Made by a program: the position numbers and the translations under genes. The notes below the pieces were generated by a model. It was not told where the DNA came from, did not search any database, and saw only the letters and a list, made by a program, of their open reading frames with translations. From positions 1-28,890 of the forward strand of contig JAJRUE010000062.1 of assembly GCA_024277955.1 (NCBI GenBank): DNA of 28,890 nucleotides. Direction: 5' to 3'. The DNA comes from Alphaproteobacteria bacterium. GTDB lineage: Bacteria; Pseudomonadota; Alphaproteobacteria; Rhodobacterales; Rhodobacteraceae. Within the stretch, counting starts at the first letter, position 1; each line of letters opens with the position of its first letter. This document shows, one piece after another, positions 16,648-26,034 of the stretch.

Positions 16648-17091
16648 TCAGTCCTCGTCCATCACCCCGCCCCAGTCGCAGACCACGATGCCGCCGGTTT
16701 CGCGCGCGCCCAGCGACCGATACAGCGCGCGCGCCGCGACATTGTCTTGTTCGGTGGCCAGCCAGACCCCGGTGATGCCGCGCCGGCGCGCCAGGTTCAT
16801 CAGCGATTTCATCAGCCGCCGCCCGATCCCGCGCCGCTGGAAATCTTCGTGCACCCCAACCTCGTTCACGTGCAGCACCGGCGCCTTGTCCGGGTGCAGC
16901 AGGACCACCCCGGTGGCCATGCCCACCACCGCCCCCCGGACCAGCGCCACCACGATCAGATGCGACTCCGATGCCAGAAAGGCGCGCGCTTGCGCCTCGA
17001 TCAGCGGAAAATCGAAGGTGCCTTCGGGCGCCGCCAGCAGCAGCCCCAGGTCGTCCGGCCCCAGCTTGCGGATGTGAACCCCGTCCATCAT
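16648..17091 (-). CDS. GNAT-family N-acetyltransferase
   Basis: A 147-residue single-domain acetyl-CoA-dependent acyltransferase. The acetyl-CoA pyrophosphate loop is QRRGIGRRLM (85-94), preceded by the strand LHVNEVGVHEDF. The C-terminal half has GVWLATEQDNVAARALYRSLGAR, the standard N-x-x-A-x-x-L-Y-x-x-x-G-F/A motif B. The substrate is unknown. The ATG at 17091 has an AAAGGGG ribosome binding site; ATG 17088 next to it is equally possible. The open frame extends to 17208, but that part overlaps the start of the divergent gene at 17180 and has no family similarity. The 88-bp gap to that gene must hold both promoters. Confidence 0.85.
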   Translation of the reverse strand: MMDGVHIRKLGPDDLGLLLAAPEGTFDFPLIEAQARAFLASESHLIVVALVRGAVVGMATGVVLLHPDKAPVLHVNEVGVHEDFQRRGIGRRLMKSLMNLARRRGITGVWLATEQDNVAARALYRSLGARETGGIVVCDWGGVMDED

Positions 17092-17179
17092 CGTGCCCCT
17101 TTTTCGAATTTCCTTGCCTGGCGCGCGAAATGCCCACAGGCTTTGCCCAGCGATCCCAAAGCCCGCCGTCGGAGCCCGC

Positions 17180-18415
17180 ATGCGCCTGCAAGACCTCGAG
17201 ATCTTCATCGTCTCGCCCCCGGCCCCCGGCTGGGGCGGACGCTACTGGATCATCGTGAAACTGACAACCGACGACGGTATCGCGGGCTACGGCGAATGCT
17301 ACGCCACCTCGGTCGGCCCCACCGCGATGCGCGCGGTGATCGAAGACGTCTTTGCCCGCCACATGCAGGACGAAAACCCCGAAAACATCGAACTGATGTT
17401 CCGCCGCGCCTATTCGGCGGGTTTCACCCAGCGCCCGGACCTGAGCGTGATGGGCGCGTTTTCCGGGCTGGAAATCGCCTGTTGGGACATCCTGGGCAAG
17501 GCCCGCGACCGGCCGGTCTGGGCGCTGCTGGGGGGGCGCGTGAACGAGCGGCTGCGTTCCTACAGCTATCTTTATCCGCAGCCCCACCACGCGCTGCCGG
17601 ATTTCTGGGTCTCGCCCGAGATGGCCGCCGAAAGCGCTGCCGAAATGGTGGCGCTGGGCTTTACGGCGGTGAAATTCGACCCCGCCGGCCCCTACACGAT
17701 CCACGGCGGCCACCAGCCGGCGATGCGCGACATCGCGCGTTCGGTTGCGTTCTGCAAGGCGATCCGCGCCGCGGTCGGCGACCGGGCCGACCTGCTGTTC
17801 GGCACCCACGGCCAGTTCACCGCCGGCGGCGCGATCCGACTGGCGCGCGCCATCGAACACTTTGCGCCGCTGTGGTTCGAAGAACCGGTGCCGCCCGACA
17901 ACATCCCGGCGATGGCGCAGGTCGCCGCCGCCACCGGCATCCCCGTCGCCACCGGCGAGCGGCTGACCACCAAGGCCGAATTCGCGCAGGTCCTGGCCGC
18001 CGGGGCCGCCAATATCCTGCAACCGGCGCTGGGGCGCGCGGGCGGCATCTGGGAGGGGCGCAAGATCGCCGCCCTGGCCGAAGCCGCCGGCGCCCAGGTC
18101 GCGCCGCACCTTTACGCGGGGCCGGTGGAATGGGCCGCCAACATCCATTTCGCCGCCTCGATCCCGAACCTGCTGATGGTGGAAACCATCCTGACCGGGG
18201 GCGCGTTTCACCTGGCGCTGATCGGCCACACGATCGCCTGGGAAGCCGGCTATATCACGCCGCCCACGGCGCCGGGGCTGGGCATCTCCTTTGACGAAGA
18301 CCTGGCCCGCGCGCATCCCTGGGACGGCGCCGGCCTGCACCTGGAAATGCAGCAGGCGCCCTGCGATTACAGCAGCGAAAACGTCTTTGGCGGCGGCGCG
18401 CCGGTCAAGACTTGA
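17180..18415 (+). CDS. Enolase-superfamily enzyme, mandelate racemase/muconate lactonizing type
   Basis: A 411-residue enzyme of the mandelate racemase subgroup, probably a sugar-acid dehydratase or racemase. There is an N-terminal capping domain to about 130, then a TIM barrel. VKFDPAGPY (K165, D167) holds the strand-2 residues. LLFGTHGQF (206-213) is the strand-3 end, WFEEPVPP (E234/E235) strand 4, and ATGERLT (E260) strand 5. QPALGRAGGIWE and APHLYAGPVEWAAN (H310) follow. The strand-3 metal-ligand Asp seen in mandelate racemase and galactonate dehydratase is Gly208, with His210 kept. The Asp of the Asp-His dyad is Ala283. ATG 17180 has a GGAG ribosome binding site. It overlaps the convergent ABC gene by 11 bp. 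Confidence 0.85.
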   Translation: MRLQDLEIFIVSPPAPGWGGRYWIIVKLTTDDGIAGYGECYATSVGPTAMRAVIEDVFARHMQDENPENIELMFRRAYSAGFTQRPDLSVMGAFSGLEIACWDILGKARDRPVWALLGGRVNERLRSYSYLYPQPHHALPDFWVSPEMAAESAAEMVALGFTAVKFDPAGPYTIHGGHQPAMRDIARSVAFCKAIRAAVGDRADLLFGTHGQFTAGGAIRLARAIEHFAPLWFEEPVPPDNIPAMAQVAAATGIPVATGERLTTKAEFAQVLAAGAANILQPALGRAGGIWEGRKIAALAEAAGAQVAPHLYAGPVEWAANIHFAASIPNLLMVETILTGGAFHLALIGHTIAWEAGYITPPTAPGLGISFDEDLARAHPWDGAGLHLEMQQAPCDYSSENVFGGGAPVKT

Positions 18416-20336
18416 CCGCTGCGGCCTGATCGGGGGCGTCGTCCGGGGCATCCTCCGGGGTTTCAGCCGCGGCATCGCCAGACGTTTCACCCGCGCCCCC
18501 GCCGGCTTGGGCGGTTGGCGCACCCGCCAGCGGGCCCGGATCGCCCAGGTTGTAGCTTTCCTTCTGCGCGCCATACATGCCCGCATAAAGCCCGCCCAGC
18601 GCCATCAGTTCTTCGTGGGTGCCCTGTTCGACGACCTTGCCCACGTCGAGCACATAGATCAGATCGGCATGCGTGATCGCCGACAAACGGTGGGCGACGA
18701 TGATCGTGGTCTTGTCCCTGGACAGCCGCGCCAGCGCGCCCTTGACCCGGTCCTCGGTGCGTTGGTCCAGCGCCGAGGTCGCTTCGTCCAGCAGCAGAAT
18801 CGGGGCCGAGCGCAGGAACGCCCGCGCGATCGCGATCCGCTGTTTCTGCCCGCCCGACAGCTGCGAGCCCTTGGGGCCAAGCGGCATGTCGCCGCGCGCC
18901 CGGATCAGCTCGGCAATCTCGGCGGCCTCGGCGGCGGCCCAGATTTCTTCGTCGGTGGCCTCGGGGCGGACGTATTTGATGTTTTCCCAGATCGAGTTGT
19001 TGAAGATCACGATATCCTGCGCCACCGCCGAAAACGACTGGCGCAGGGACTTGATCTTGAGATCGTTGATCGGGGTGCCGCCTATCGAGATTTCCCCGTC
19101 TTCGACGTTGTAGAGCCGCGCCAGCAGGCTGAGGATGGTGGTTTTCCCCGACCCGGTCGCGCCGACAATGGCGGTGATCTTCTTGCCGGGCAGCACCATG
19201 TTCAGGTCGTCAAACAGCGGCGAGGCGGGATCGTAGCTGAAGGTGACATGCTTGATCTCGATATCGCCGCCGGTGTCGAATTCGGCCAGCGCATCGGGCT
19301 TGTCGACGATGGTGGGTTTTTCGTGGAACAGGCTGCGCACGCTGTTCAGGATCACCAGGTTGGCCTGCAGCCGGGTCAGGAAATTGGCCACCGAGCGCGC
19401 CGGTTCAAAGACCAGCGCCAGGCCCAGCAGAAAGGTGATGATCCCGGCGCCGTCCATGTCGTAGTCGGGGCTGAGCACCATGTAGCCACCGCCGCCGATC
19501 ACCAGCATGTAGGCGAAGGCCGCCACCAGATCCATCGACGGCAGGATGAGCGCCTGCGCCGATTGCAGGCGGATGGACAGATCCTTGATGATGCTCGTCG
19601 CCCTGACCAGCCGGTCGCGTTCATACTGTTCCTGGCCGGAAATCTTGACGGTGCGCATGCCGTTGGACATTTCCTCGATGCCGTTCATGTAGGCGCCGAG
19701 CGCGTTCTCGGCGCTGGTCATGATGTCCTTGATCGACTTGCTGACCAGCTGCATCATCAGCAGGATGATCGGCACCACCACCACCGCCGCCGTGAACAGC
19801 AGCGGCGAGCGATACAGCAGATAGCCCGACACGATGACGACCGTCGTCGCATCGCGCACCGCGTTGGCGGTCTGCAGCCCGACGAACTGGCTCAGATCCT
19901 GGGCCTGGTTGACCAGCCGCAGGATGATTTCGCCGGCGTTGGTGCGTTCGAAATAGGCCAGATCGAGCGTCATAAGGTGGCTGACCAGATCGGTGCGCAG
20001 CTTTTGCACCGCGTCCGAGGCCACCCAGATCGACAGGCGCGGCACCACATAAGATACCAGCCCCCGCACCGCGAACAGAAAGAACACGGTCAGGCAGACC
20101 CGCAGCAGGTCGCTCAGCGATCCGTTGTCGAAAATCACCCGCAGCCCGTTTTCGGTCAGCTTCAGGAATTGCTGATAGACCCCGCCCTGCAACAGGATCA
20201 GCCCCAGGATGACCAGCAGCCAAAGCGTCTTCTGCTTCAGATACCGCTGCCAGAGCCAAACCAGGTTGTCCTTGTCCTGGGCGGAATACATGCGGTGGCG
20301 ATCGGACTTGCGCTTTCGCAAGAAGGTCAGCTTCAT
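18405..20336 (-). CDS. ABC transporter, fused permease and ATPase (MsbA-like exporter)
   Basis: Half-transporter of 643 residues that should work as a homodimer in the inner membrane. Residues about 35-330 form the six-helix exporter domain. Residues 355-595 form the ATPase: Walker A GATGSGKTT (392-400), Q-loop VAQD, signature LSGGQKQR (493-500), Walker B ILLLDEATSALD and H-loop H549. The last roughly 45 residues are a disordered acidic Ala/Pro/Gly-rich tail. Lipid, glycolipid or peptide export are all possible. The divergent glycosyltransferase cluster makes a glycan- or lipid-linked substrate attractive, but this is inference. ATG 20336 gives a basic N-terminus (MKLTFLRKRK) with a weak GGA ribosome binding site; the longer frame to 20444 is not supported. 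Confidence 0.9.
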   Translation of the reverse strand: MKLTFLRKRKSDRHRMYSAQDKDNLVWLWQRYLKQKTLWLLVILGLILLQGGVYQQFLKLTENGLRVIFDNGSLSDLLRVCLTVFFLFAVRGLVSYVVPRLSIWVASDAVQKLRTDLVSHLMTLDLAYFERTNAGEIILRLVNQAQDLSQFVGLQTANAVRDATTVVIVSGYLLYRSPLLFTAAVVVVPIILLMMQLVSKSIKDIMTSAENALGAYMNGIEEMSNGMRTVKISGQEQYERDRLVRATSIIKDLSIRLQSAQALILPSMDLVAAFAYMLVIGGGGYMVLSPDYDMDGAGIITFLLGLALVFEPARSVANFLTRLQANLVILNSVRSLFHEKPTIVDKPDALAEFDTGGDIEIKHVTFSYDPASPLFDDLNMVLPGKKITAIVGATGSGKTTILSLLARLYNVEDGEISIGGTPINDLKIKSLRQSFSAVAQDIVIFNNSIWENIKYVRPEATDEEIWAAAEAAEIAELIRARGDMPLGPKGSQLSGGQKQRIAIARAFLRSAPILLLDEATSALDQRTEDRVKGALARLSRDKTTIIVAHRLSAITHADLIYVLDVGKVVEQGTHEELMALGGLYAGMYGAQKESYNLGDPGPLAGAPTAQAGGGAGETSGDAAAETPEDAPDDAPDQAAAVKS

Positions 20337-20715
20337 GGGTATTTCCAGATCCACAATTTTTCGGAGATGCACGTGGCAGCCATTCGCGACACCGTGAATT
20401 TTCCGAGAACGTCTACCACCAACGGCCAGAGAAGGGCCAGCCAAACTCTGGACAATTTACGCCTTCGCCGCGCCAGTGGCAATGACCCGCCGACGGCAAA
20501 CGCCGGCAATCTCCGCCCAGAAGGCCAAGCGGCGCCGGATCCCCGCCTACGCCTGTGCGCCCCCGGCGGCAACAACAATCTGCCAGCATCCGGGCCCGCC
20601 GCCCGGGCGGCGGGATCGGGCGGCGGGATTGGGGGCACGCGCTCGGGGGTTGCATTGGGCGGGGCGCGTTATCAGCAGAACAGGGCCGGTCCGGGGGCCG
20701 CTCGGCAATCCCTTG

Positions 20716-20744
20716 TTGACAGTTTCCGCCGCGTTGCATACCGA
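20716..20744 (+). promoter_or_regulatory. Possible promoter of the glycosyltransferase cluster
   Basis: TTGACA (20716-20721), a 17-bp spacer and TACCGA (20739-20744) have a perfect -35 but a poor -10. It is the best candidate in the 448-bp gap between the divergent ABC transporter and the fusion glycosyltransferase. The rest of that gap (20337-20715) has no gene or repeat that I can support; ORFs there lack protein-like composition. Confidence 0.35.
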
Positions 20745-20784
20745 TTGCGCGAGCAGGATTTTGCTTTATGAAGGGCGGAGAAAA

Positions 20785-23700
20785 TTGAACTTCCTTGGTA
20801 AAAGTATTTCTGTTTCAAACGTTTCTTCGACAACCGAGCCCTTCGAACACGAACCGTTTGTCACCTGGCTGATGCAGGCGATGACGCCCGATCGCGTGGT
20901 GGTTCTGGCCGCCGATGACGGTGCGGCCTGCGTGGCAATGTCACAGGCGGCCCGGGACATGGACACAACCATAACGTGTATTTCGGTGGATCCCCGGCAA
21001 GAGGAAGCCACGGCCGAACCAGGGGCCCGGGGCCAAACCGGCGCCGTTTCCGGCGACATCGGAAAACACCGTGATTCCAACGACCTGAAAGCCCGGCCCC
21101 TGTCCGAGGCCCTGGCCGGCACCGCCGAGGAAAGCGTGGACATCCTGTATCTGGATGGCCGCGACCCCGCCGCCGACCTTGCCGCGGTTTTCGCACCGTG
21201 GCGGCCCAGGCTTTCGCCGACCGGCGTCGTGCTTGTGCACGGCACCGAAGCAACGTCGGGGCCCACGGCGGCGCGCCGGTTCCTGGACGAGATCAGCGAC
21301 GGGCGCGCCTGTGCGAACTTTCACCACGGCCAGGGGCTGGGGGTGGTGCTGTGGGGCGAAAAGACCGCCCCAAAAACCGCCCCGACGCTGGCCGAGTTCG
21401 CCGATCTGCTGACGGATGCCAGAACCCGGGCGCTGGTTACCGGCTATTTTTCCGCCGAAAGCGCAAAGCTCGACGCGCAGCGCGAAGCCCAGGCGCTTGC
21501 CGTCAGGCTGAACGCCGCGCTCGAAGACCTGCACAACGCACGTCCCGAAACGCTGCCGGACATCGACAAGCTGCAGACCATCTATGACGACTTCGCCAAA
21601 CAGGTGTCCGAACTGCGCGACGCCGCCCAGGCCTCGATCAAGCTGCTGGGCAAGCCGGTCCGGTCTTACCTGGTGGCGCGCCTGGCCAGGGGGGTCGCGA
21701 AACTTCCCGCCCTGTCCGAGCGGCGGCGCGAAAAATTCCTGCGCTCGGCGAACAAGCGCGACCCCAAAAGGGCGGCGCGCCTGTTGTCGGAGCGGCTGCA
21801 GGGGCTGCAGGCCGACCTGCCGCCGATCTCGCTGACGGCAACCCGGTTCTGGGGGCAGGATCTGGACGCGGTCGAACTGGAAATGGTCGAACACACCCAG
21901 CCCGTCGACATCATCGTATGCGTGCACAACGCCCTGGACGACGTGCGGGCCTGCCTGTCGTCGATCGTCGCCAAGACCGTGCCGCCCTACCGGCTGATCA
22001 TCGTCGATGACGGCAGCGGCGACGAGACCCGGCAATATCTGCAGGACTTTGCCCTTGCCCAGTCCGCGACCCTGCTGCGCAACGAGGTCGCCGGCGGCTA
22101 TACCCGGGCGGCGAACGCCGGGCTGAAGGCTTCGGACGCCCCCTGGGCGATCCTGCTGAACAGCGATGTCATCGTGCCCTTCGGCTGGCTGGACGAGATG
22201 CTGAAGATCGGCAATTCCGATGCCCGCATCGGCATCGTCGGGCCATCGTCGAACACCGCGTCCTGGCAGTCCGTGCCGGACCTGTTCCTGGCCGATGGCG
22301 ACTGGTCCGACAACCCGCTGCCCGATGGCGTGAGCGTTGACGACATGCAGCGCATCGTCACCCGGCTGGCCCCCAGACAGGGCATCGACCTGCCGTTCCT
22401 CAACGGGTTCGCCTACATGATTCGCCGCGAAGTGATCGACGACATCGGGATTTTCGACGAAGAGGTCTTTGGCGCCGGCTACGGGGAAGAAAACGACTAC
22501 TGCATCCGGGCCCGCGACGCCGGATGGAAGCTGGTATTCGCGCCCAACGCCTATGTGTTCCACGCGCAATCCAAGAGCTATAGCACCGAACGCCGCCTGA
22601 AACTGGCGCAGGCCGCCGACCAGAACCTGCAGCGCAAGCACGACCCCGACACCAAGATCCTGCCGCAGGTCACCTGGTGCCGCTGGAACCTGGCCGCCGC
22701 CGCCCTGCGCGCACGCGTCGCGGTGCAGATGGAAGACCGCGAAAAAATCGCGCGCTTTACCCGCACCTACACCAGCAAGCGGGTGGCCTTCATCCTGCCG
22801 GCCAGCCAGGCCGGCGGCGGCAGCAACATCGTGATGCAGGAAGCTTCGCTGCTGAGCGACATGGGCGTCGACACCTGGATCCTGAACCTCAAGCAGAACC
22901 GGCAAAAGTTCGAACGAAACTACCGCGACGCACGCCCCACGGTGCTGTATTTCGAGGATCCGCGCGAAATCACCAGCTTTCTCGGGGCCAATCCCCTGGA
23001 CTTCGACGCCGTGGTCGCAACCGCGCATTTCACCGTCGACTGGCTGCCCGATGCCTTTGAAAACACCGCGCCAAGGCTGGGCTACTACATCCAGGACTTC
23101 GAAGCGGATTTCTACAAAAAGGACGACAAGAACCATGCGGCGGCGCTGGCGACCTACCGAAAGCTGGACCGGATCGCGGGCTTTACCAAGACCAACTGGA
23201 ACGCCGATGCGGTTGCCAGGGTCGGAACCGCCCGCCCGCAGGTCATCGGCGCTTCGGTGAACCTCGAAGACTTCCGCCCCAAGGGGCGCAACGTCGGGTC
23301 CGGCGCCAAGATCATCGTGGTGGCGATGGTCCGCTTCGACGCCAACGTCAAGCGGCGAGCGCCCGAACTGACGATCCGCGTTCTCAACCGGCTGGCCCGA
23401 AGCTACCGCGACCGGGTCGAAGTCCGGATCTTCGGCTGCAACGACGAAAAACGCCTGAAACCGCTTGTGGACGAAAGCATCGTGAACGTCGGCGTGCTGC
23501 CGCCCGGCGATGTCGCCGGCCTGCTGCGCAACGCCGACATCTTTCTGGATTTTTCGGTCTGGCAGGCGATGGGGCTGAGCGCTATGGAAGCCATGGCCTG
23601 CGGCTGCGCGGTGGTGGTCCCCGAAAACGGCGGCACCACCGATTTCTGCCGGCACGAGAAAAACGCCCTGGTGATCGACACCGGCGACGAGGAAACCTGC

Positions 23701-23841
23701 TACGCCGCCGCCGCCCGCCTGGTCGAGGACGCAACCCTGCGCAGCGAACTTTCGCGCAACGCAACCACCGACATCTGCGCCTTTACCCAGGAACGGGCGG
23801 CCATGCGCATGGTCGAGGCCCTGTTCGAGGAGCCGGCCTGA
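20785..23841 (+). CDS. Three-domain protein: degenerate methyltransferase-like, GT2 and GT4 glycosyltransferase
   Basis: A large cytoplasmic protein of 1018 residues that probably adds two sugars to a growing glycan. Residues about 20-195 look like a Methyltransf_24-type domain whose SAM loop is degraded (VVVLAADDGAA). It keeps VDILYLDGR and NFHHGQGLGVVLW, both shared with the methyltransferase at 26035. Residues 200-345 are helical and basic, with RSANKRDPKR. Residues 373-600 are a GT2 domain (VDIIVCVHNA, IIVDDGSGDET, LLNSDVIVP, GEENDYCIRARDAG). Residues 664-1018 are a GT4 domain (AGGGSNIVMQEASLL, QAMGLSAMEAMACGCAVVVPENGG). The start is taken as TTG 20785, behind GGGCGGAG; no in-frame ATG fits. 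It overlaps the next gene by one base. Confidence 0.87.
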   Translation: MNFLGKSISVSNVSSTTEPFEHEPFVTWLMQAMTPDRVVVLAADDGAACVAMSQAARDMDTTITCISVDPRQEEATAEPGARGQTGAVSGDIGKHRDSNDLKARPLSEALAGTAEESVDILYLDGRDPAADLAAVFAPWRPRLSPTGVVLVHGTEATSGPTAARRFLDEISDGRACANFHHGQGLGVVLWGEKTAPKTAPTLAEFADLLTDARTRALVTGYFSAESAKLDAQREAQALAVRLNAALEDLHNARPETLPDIDKLQTIYDDFAKQVSELRDAAQASIKLLGKPVRSYLVARLARGVAKLPALSERRREKFLRSANKRDPKRAARLLSERLQGLQADLPPISLTATRFWGQDLDAVELEMVEHTQPVDIIVCVHNALDDVRACLSSIVAKTVPPYRLIIVDDGSGDETRQYLQDFALAQSATLLRNEVAGGYTRAANAGLKASDAPWAILLNSDVIVPFGWLDEMLKIGNSDARIGIVGPSSNTASWQSVPDLFLADGDWSDNPLPDGVSVDDMQRIVTRLAPRQGIDLPFLNGFAYMIRREVIDDIGIFDEEVFGAGYGEENDYCIRARDAGWKLVFAPNAYVFHAQSKSYSTERRLKLAQAADQNLQRKHDPDTKILPQVTWCRWNLAAAALRARVAVQMEDREKIARFTRTYTSKRVAFILPASQAGGGSNIVMQEASLLSDMGVDTWILNLKQNRQKFERNYRDARPTVLYFEDPREITSFLGANPLDFDAVVATAHFTVDWLPDAFENTAPRLGYYIQDFEADFYKKDDKNHAAALATYRKLDRIAGFTKTNWNADAVARVGTARPQVIGASVNLEDFRPKGRNVGSGAKIIVVAMVRFDANVKRRAPELTIRVLNRLARSYRDRVEVRIFGCNDEKRLKPLVDESIVNVGVLPPGDVAGLLRNADIFLDFSVWQAMGLSAMEAMACGCAVVVPENGGTTDFCRHEKNALVIDTGDEETCYAAAARLVEDATLRSELSRNATTDICAFTQERAAMRMVEALFEEPA

Positions 23842-24890
23842 TGTTTCGCGTCCATCTGATGCCCGAAAGCCCGCCGACCCGCCCCTATTCGGTCTGCGCC
23901 GAAGTGCGGCTGATCAACCCGTTCACCCACCCGTCGGTCGGCGACCGGGTCAAGACGACCTACAGTTTCGACCCGGAACTGCCGCGCGAAAAGATCGACG
24001 TTGTCGTCGTGCAGCGCCACGGGATTCCCGGCTTTACCGTGCAGGACGCCGCCGACATGGTGCGCGCCATTCGCAAGGCGGGCGCAAGGCTGGTCTACGA
24101 TATCGATGACGACCTCATGCTTGCCCATCCGGTCCGCAAGGTCGAGGAATACCTGCGCGAGGTGCGTCCCGTCGGCCGCTTCCTGGCGCGCGAAGCCGAC
24201 CTGATCGTCTGTTCCACCCCGACCCTGGCCGAACGCTTTGCGCCCTTCGAAACGCCCAGGGCGGTCTGGCGCAACGCCATCGACGACCGGATGATGATCG
24301 GCACCCGCCCGCCCGCGGCCCGGCCCGCCGGCGCGTCGCGCGGCGGACCGCTGGTGGTCGGCTACGCCGGCACGCCGACCCACCTGCCCGATCTGCTGTC
24401 GGTCACCGAGGGGCTCAGGAAAACCCTCGGCGCGCGCAGGGGCGAAGTTTCGCTGGACTTCCTGGGCGTGGCCGACATCGAGAAACTGACCGCGCTTTTC
24501 GGGGACCTTCTGGCGGCCGCCCCCAGGCACGCCAGGGGCTACCGCGAATATTTCCGCGACATGCAGAAGAAATCCGGCTGGGACGTCGCCATCGCGCCGC
24601 TTCAGGACACGCCGTTCAACCACTCCAAATCCGACATCAAGTTTCTCGAATACGCGGTGTTCGGCGTGCCCGGGGTCTACAGCCGCTGCAAGGCCTACGA
24701 CACGGTTCAGGACGGCAAGACCGGCCTGCTCGCCGAGCGCGAAGCCTTCGCCGAGGTTCTGGCCGATCTGCTGGACAGTCCGTCGCGGCGCGCATCGATC
24801 GCGCAGGATGCCTATGACTACGTCCGCTCCGAACGCACGCTGGAAAAATGCGCCGGCATGCTGATCGATATCGTCGAAGCGATTCTCTGA
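23841..24890 (+). CDS. GT-B-fold glycosyltransferase (GT4-like)
   Basis: A 349-residue glycosyltransferase. The N-terminal half contains DVVVVQRHGIPG and LVYDIDDDLM (84-93), a block common in GT-B enzymes of polysaccharide clusters. The C-terminal nucleotide-sugar domain has VVGYAGTPTHLPDL (172-185). It also has NHSKSDIKFLEYAVFGVPGV (260-279), where E270 is in the position of the second Glu of the E-x7-E motif, followed by DGKTGLLAE. Donor and acceptor cannot be read. The ATG shares its first base with the preceding TGA, so translation is probably coupled. Six of its arginines use AGG, which is high for this window. Confidence 0.87.
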   Translation: MFRVHLMPESPPTRPYSVCAEVRLINPFTHPSVGDRVKTTYSFDPELPREKIDVVVVQRHGIPGFTVQDAADMVRAIRKAGARLVYDIDDDLMLAHPVRKVEEYLREVRPVGRFLAREADLIVCSTPTLAERFAPFETPRAVWRNAIDDRMMIGTRPPAARPAGASRGGPLVVGYAGTPTHLPDLLSVTEGLRKTLGARRGEVSLDFLGVADIEKLTALFGDLLAAAPRHARGYREYFRDMQKKSGWDVAIAPLQDTPFNHSKSDIKFLEYAVFGVPGVYSRCKAYDTVQDGKTGLLAEREAFAEVLADLLDSPSRRASIAQDAYDYVRSERTLEKCAGMLIDIVEAIL

Positions 24891-24918
24891 ACCCGCAGCC
24901 GCAAGGGGGCCACCGATC

Positions 24919-25791
24919 TTGGATATCCGCCGCATCTTTCGAAAAGGAAAACCCGAATCGACGGGCGGCGAAGCCCCCGTTCCGCTGGGCGAAAGGCATT
25001 TGCCCTCGCACCCGCTGGTGCGCCCGCGCGACGATGCGCGCCTGCACCGCAAGACCCTCGCCCGGGATCTGGGGGGCAAGGGGCTGTGCCTGGAAATCGG
25101 GCCCTATTTCCACCCGGTCGTCACCGGTGAAAACGTCCGCTATTTCGACGTGTTCAACACCGAGGAACTGCGCCGCAACGCCGCCGCCGACCCCGACCCG
25201 CAGGTGACGCCGGACACCATCCCGGAAATGCACTACTCGGACAAGAACGCCGATCTGTCGGTCATCCCCGAACGCTTTGCCGAGGCCTTCAGTTCGCATT
25301 GCATCGAACACCAGCCGGATTTCATAGCCCATCTCGAACAGGTCCACGACCTGCTCGAGCCCGGCGGGCGCTATGTCGTGCTGGTGCCGGACAAACGCTT
25401 TTGCTTCAACCACTTCGTGCCCGCCAGCACCGTCGGCGACATCCTGCAGGCGCACCTGGAAAAGCGCACGCGCCACACCCTGGCCGCGGTGGTCGACCAT
25501 TTCGCCGGCAGCACCCACAACGACCCGAAAAGACATTGGGAAGGCGACCACGCCGACGAGGACTACTGGTCCGGCTACACCGCGCGCCTGCAGCACGCGC
25601 TTGAACTGTACGACGCCGCGGATGGCGACTACATCGACCTCCACGCCTGGTATTTCACCCCGGACAGCTTTGCCCATATCTGCGAAACGCTGCACGAAAC
25701 CGGCAAGATCCGCCTACGGCTGGAATGCGTCGGCGACACCCGGGTCTACGGCCTGGAATTCGGTGCGATCTTCCGGCGTGATCCGGCCTGA
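24919..25791 (+). CDS. SAM-dependent methyltransferase (Methyltransf_11-like)
   Basis: A 290-residue class I methyltransferase. The SAM-binding strand is GLCLEIGPYFHPV (55-67), an E-x-G-x(3)-P variant often found in polysaccharide clusters. FSSHCIEHQPDFIAHLEQ (124-141) is the post-motif-II S-x-x-x-x-E-H signature, and DLLEPGGRYVVLVPDKR (144-160) is motif III. It probably O-methylates a sugar or glycan intermediate made by the neighbouring transferases; this is inference from context. The start is TTG 24919, preceded by AAGGGGG. No ATG gives the basic N-terminus MDIRRIFRKGK. It follows the glycosyltransferase after 28 bases. Confidence 0.85.
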   Translation: MDIRRIFRKGKPESTGGEAPVPLGERHLPSHPLVRPRDDARLHRKTLARDLGGKGLCLEIGPYFHPVVTGENVRYFDVFNTEELRRNAAADPDPQVTPDTIPEMHYSDKNADLSVIPERFAEAFSSHCIEHQPDFIAHLEQVHDLLEPGGRYVVLVPDKRFCFNHFVPASTVGDILQAHLEKRTRHTLAAVVDHFAGSTHNDPKRHWEGDHADEDYWSGYTARLQHALELYDAADGDYIDLHAWYFTPDSFAHICETLHETGKIRLRLECVGDTRVYGLEFGAIFRRDPA

Positions 25792-26034
25792 CACGCGGGC
25801 GCGGCTCGGCGGCAGGCGCCGGAAACGCCCGCGGGGAACTGCCCGGGGACACACCAATGTGACCACGCCACGACACCGCAGGCGCGCCGGCGGCGCGAAA
25901 TCCGGTTTCGGCACTGGACCCCAATCGCCATTTGCACTAGCAAACTTTCGTGTTTGCCCTCGCTTGCCGGGGCCGTCTGCCGGTTGTGGCGGTCAGGAAA
26001 ACGCACAGGCCACAGGATCGAGGACGCCCGACGC

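Noticed and set aside
18291..20771. 826-residue + strand frame opposite the ABC transporter
   Set aside because: Antisense shadow; the - strand frame has Walker A, signature, Walker B and H-loop in order.
20941..23655. 904-residue open frame on the - strand
   Set aside because: It lies opposite the fusion glycosyltransferase, whose domains are clear; the antisense frame shows no motif.
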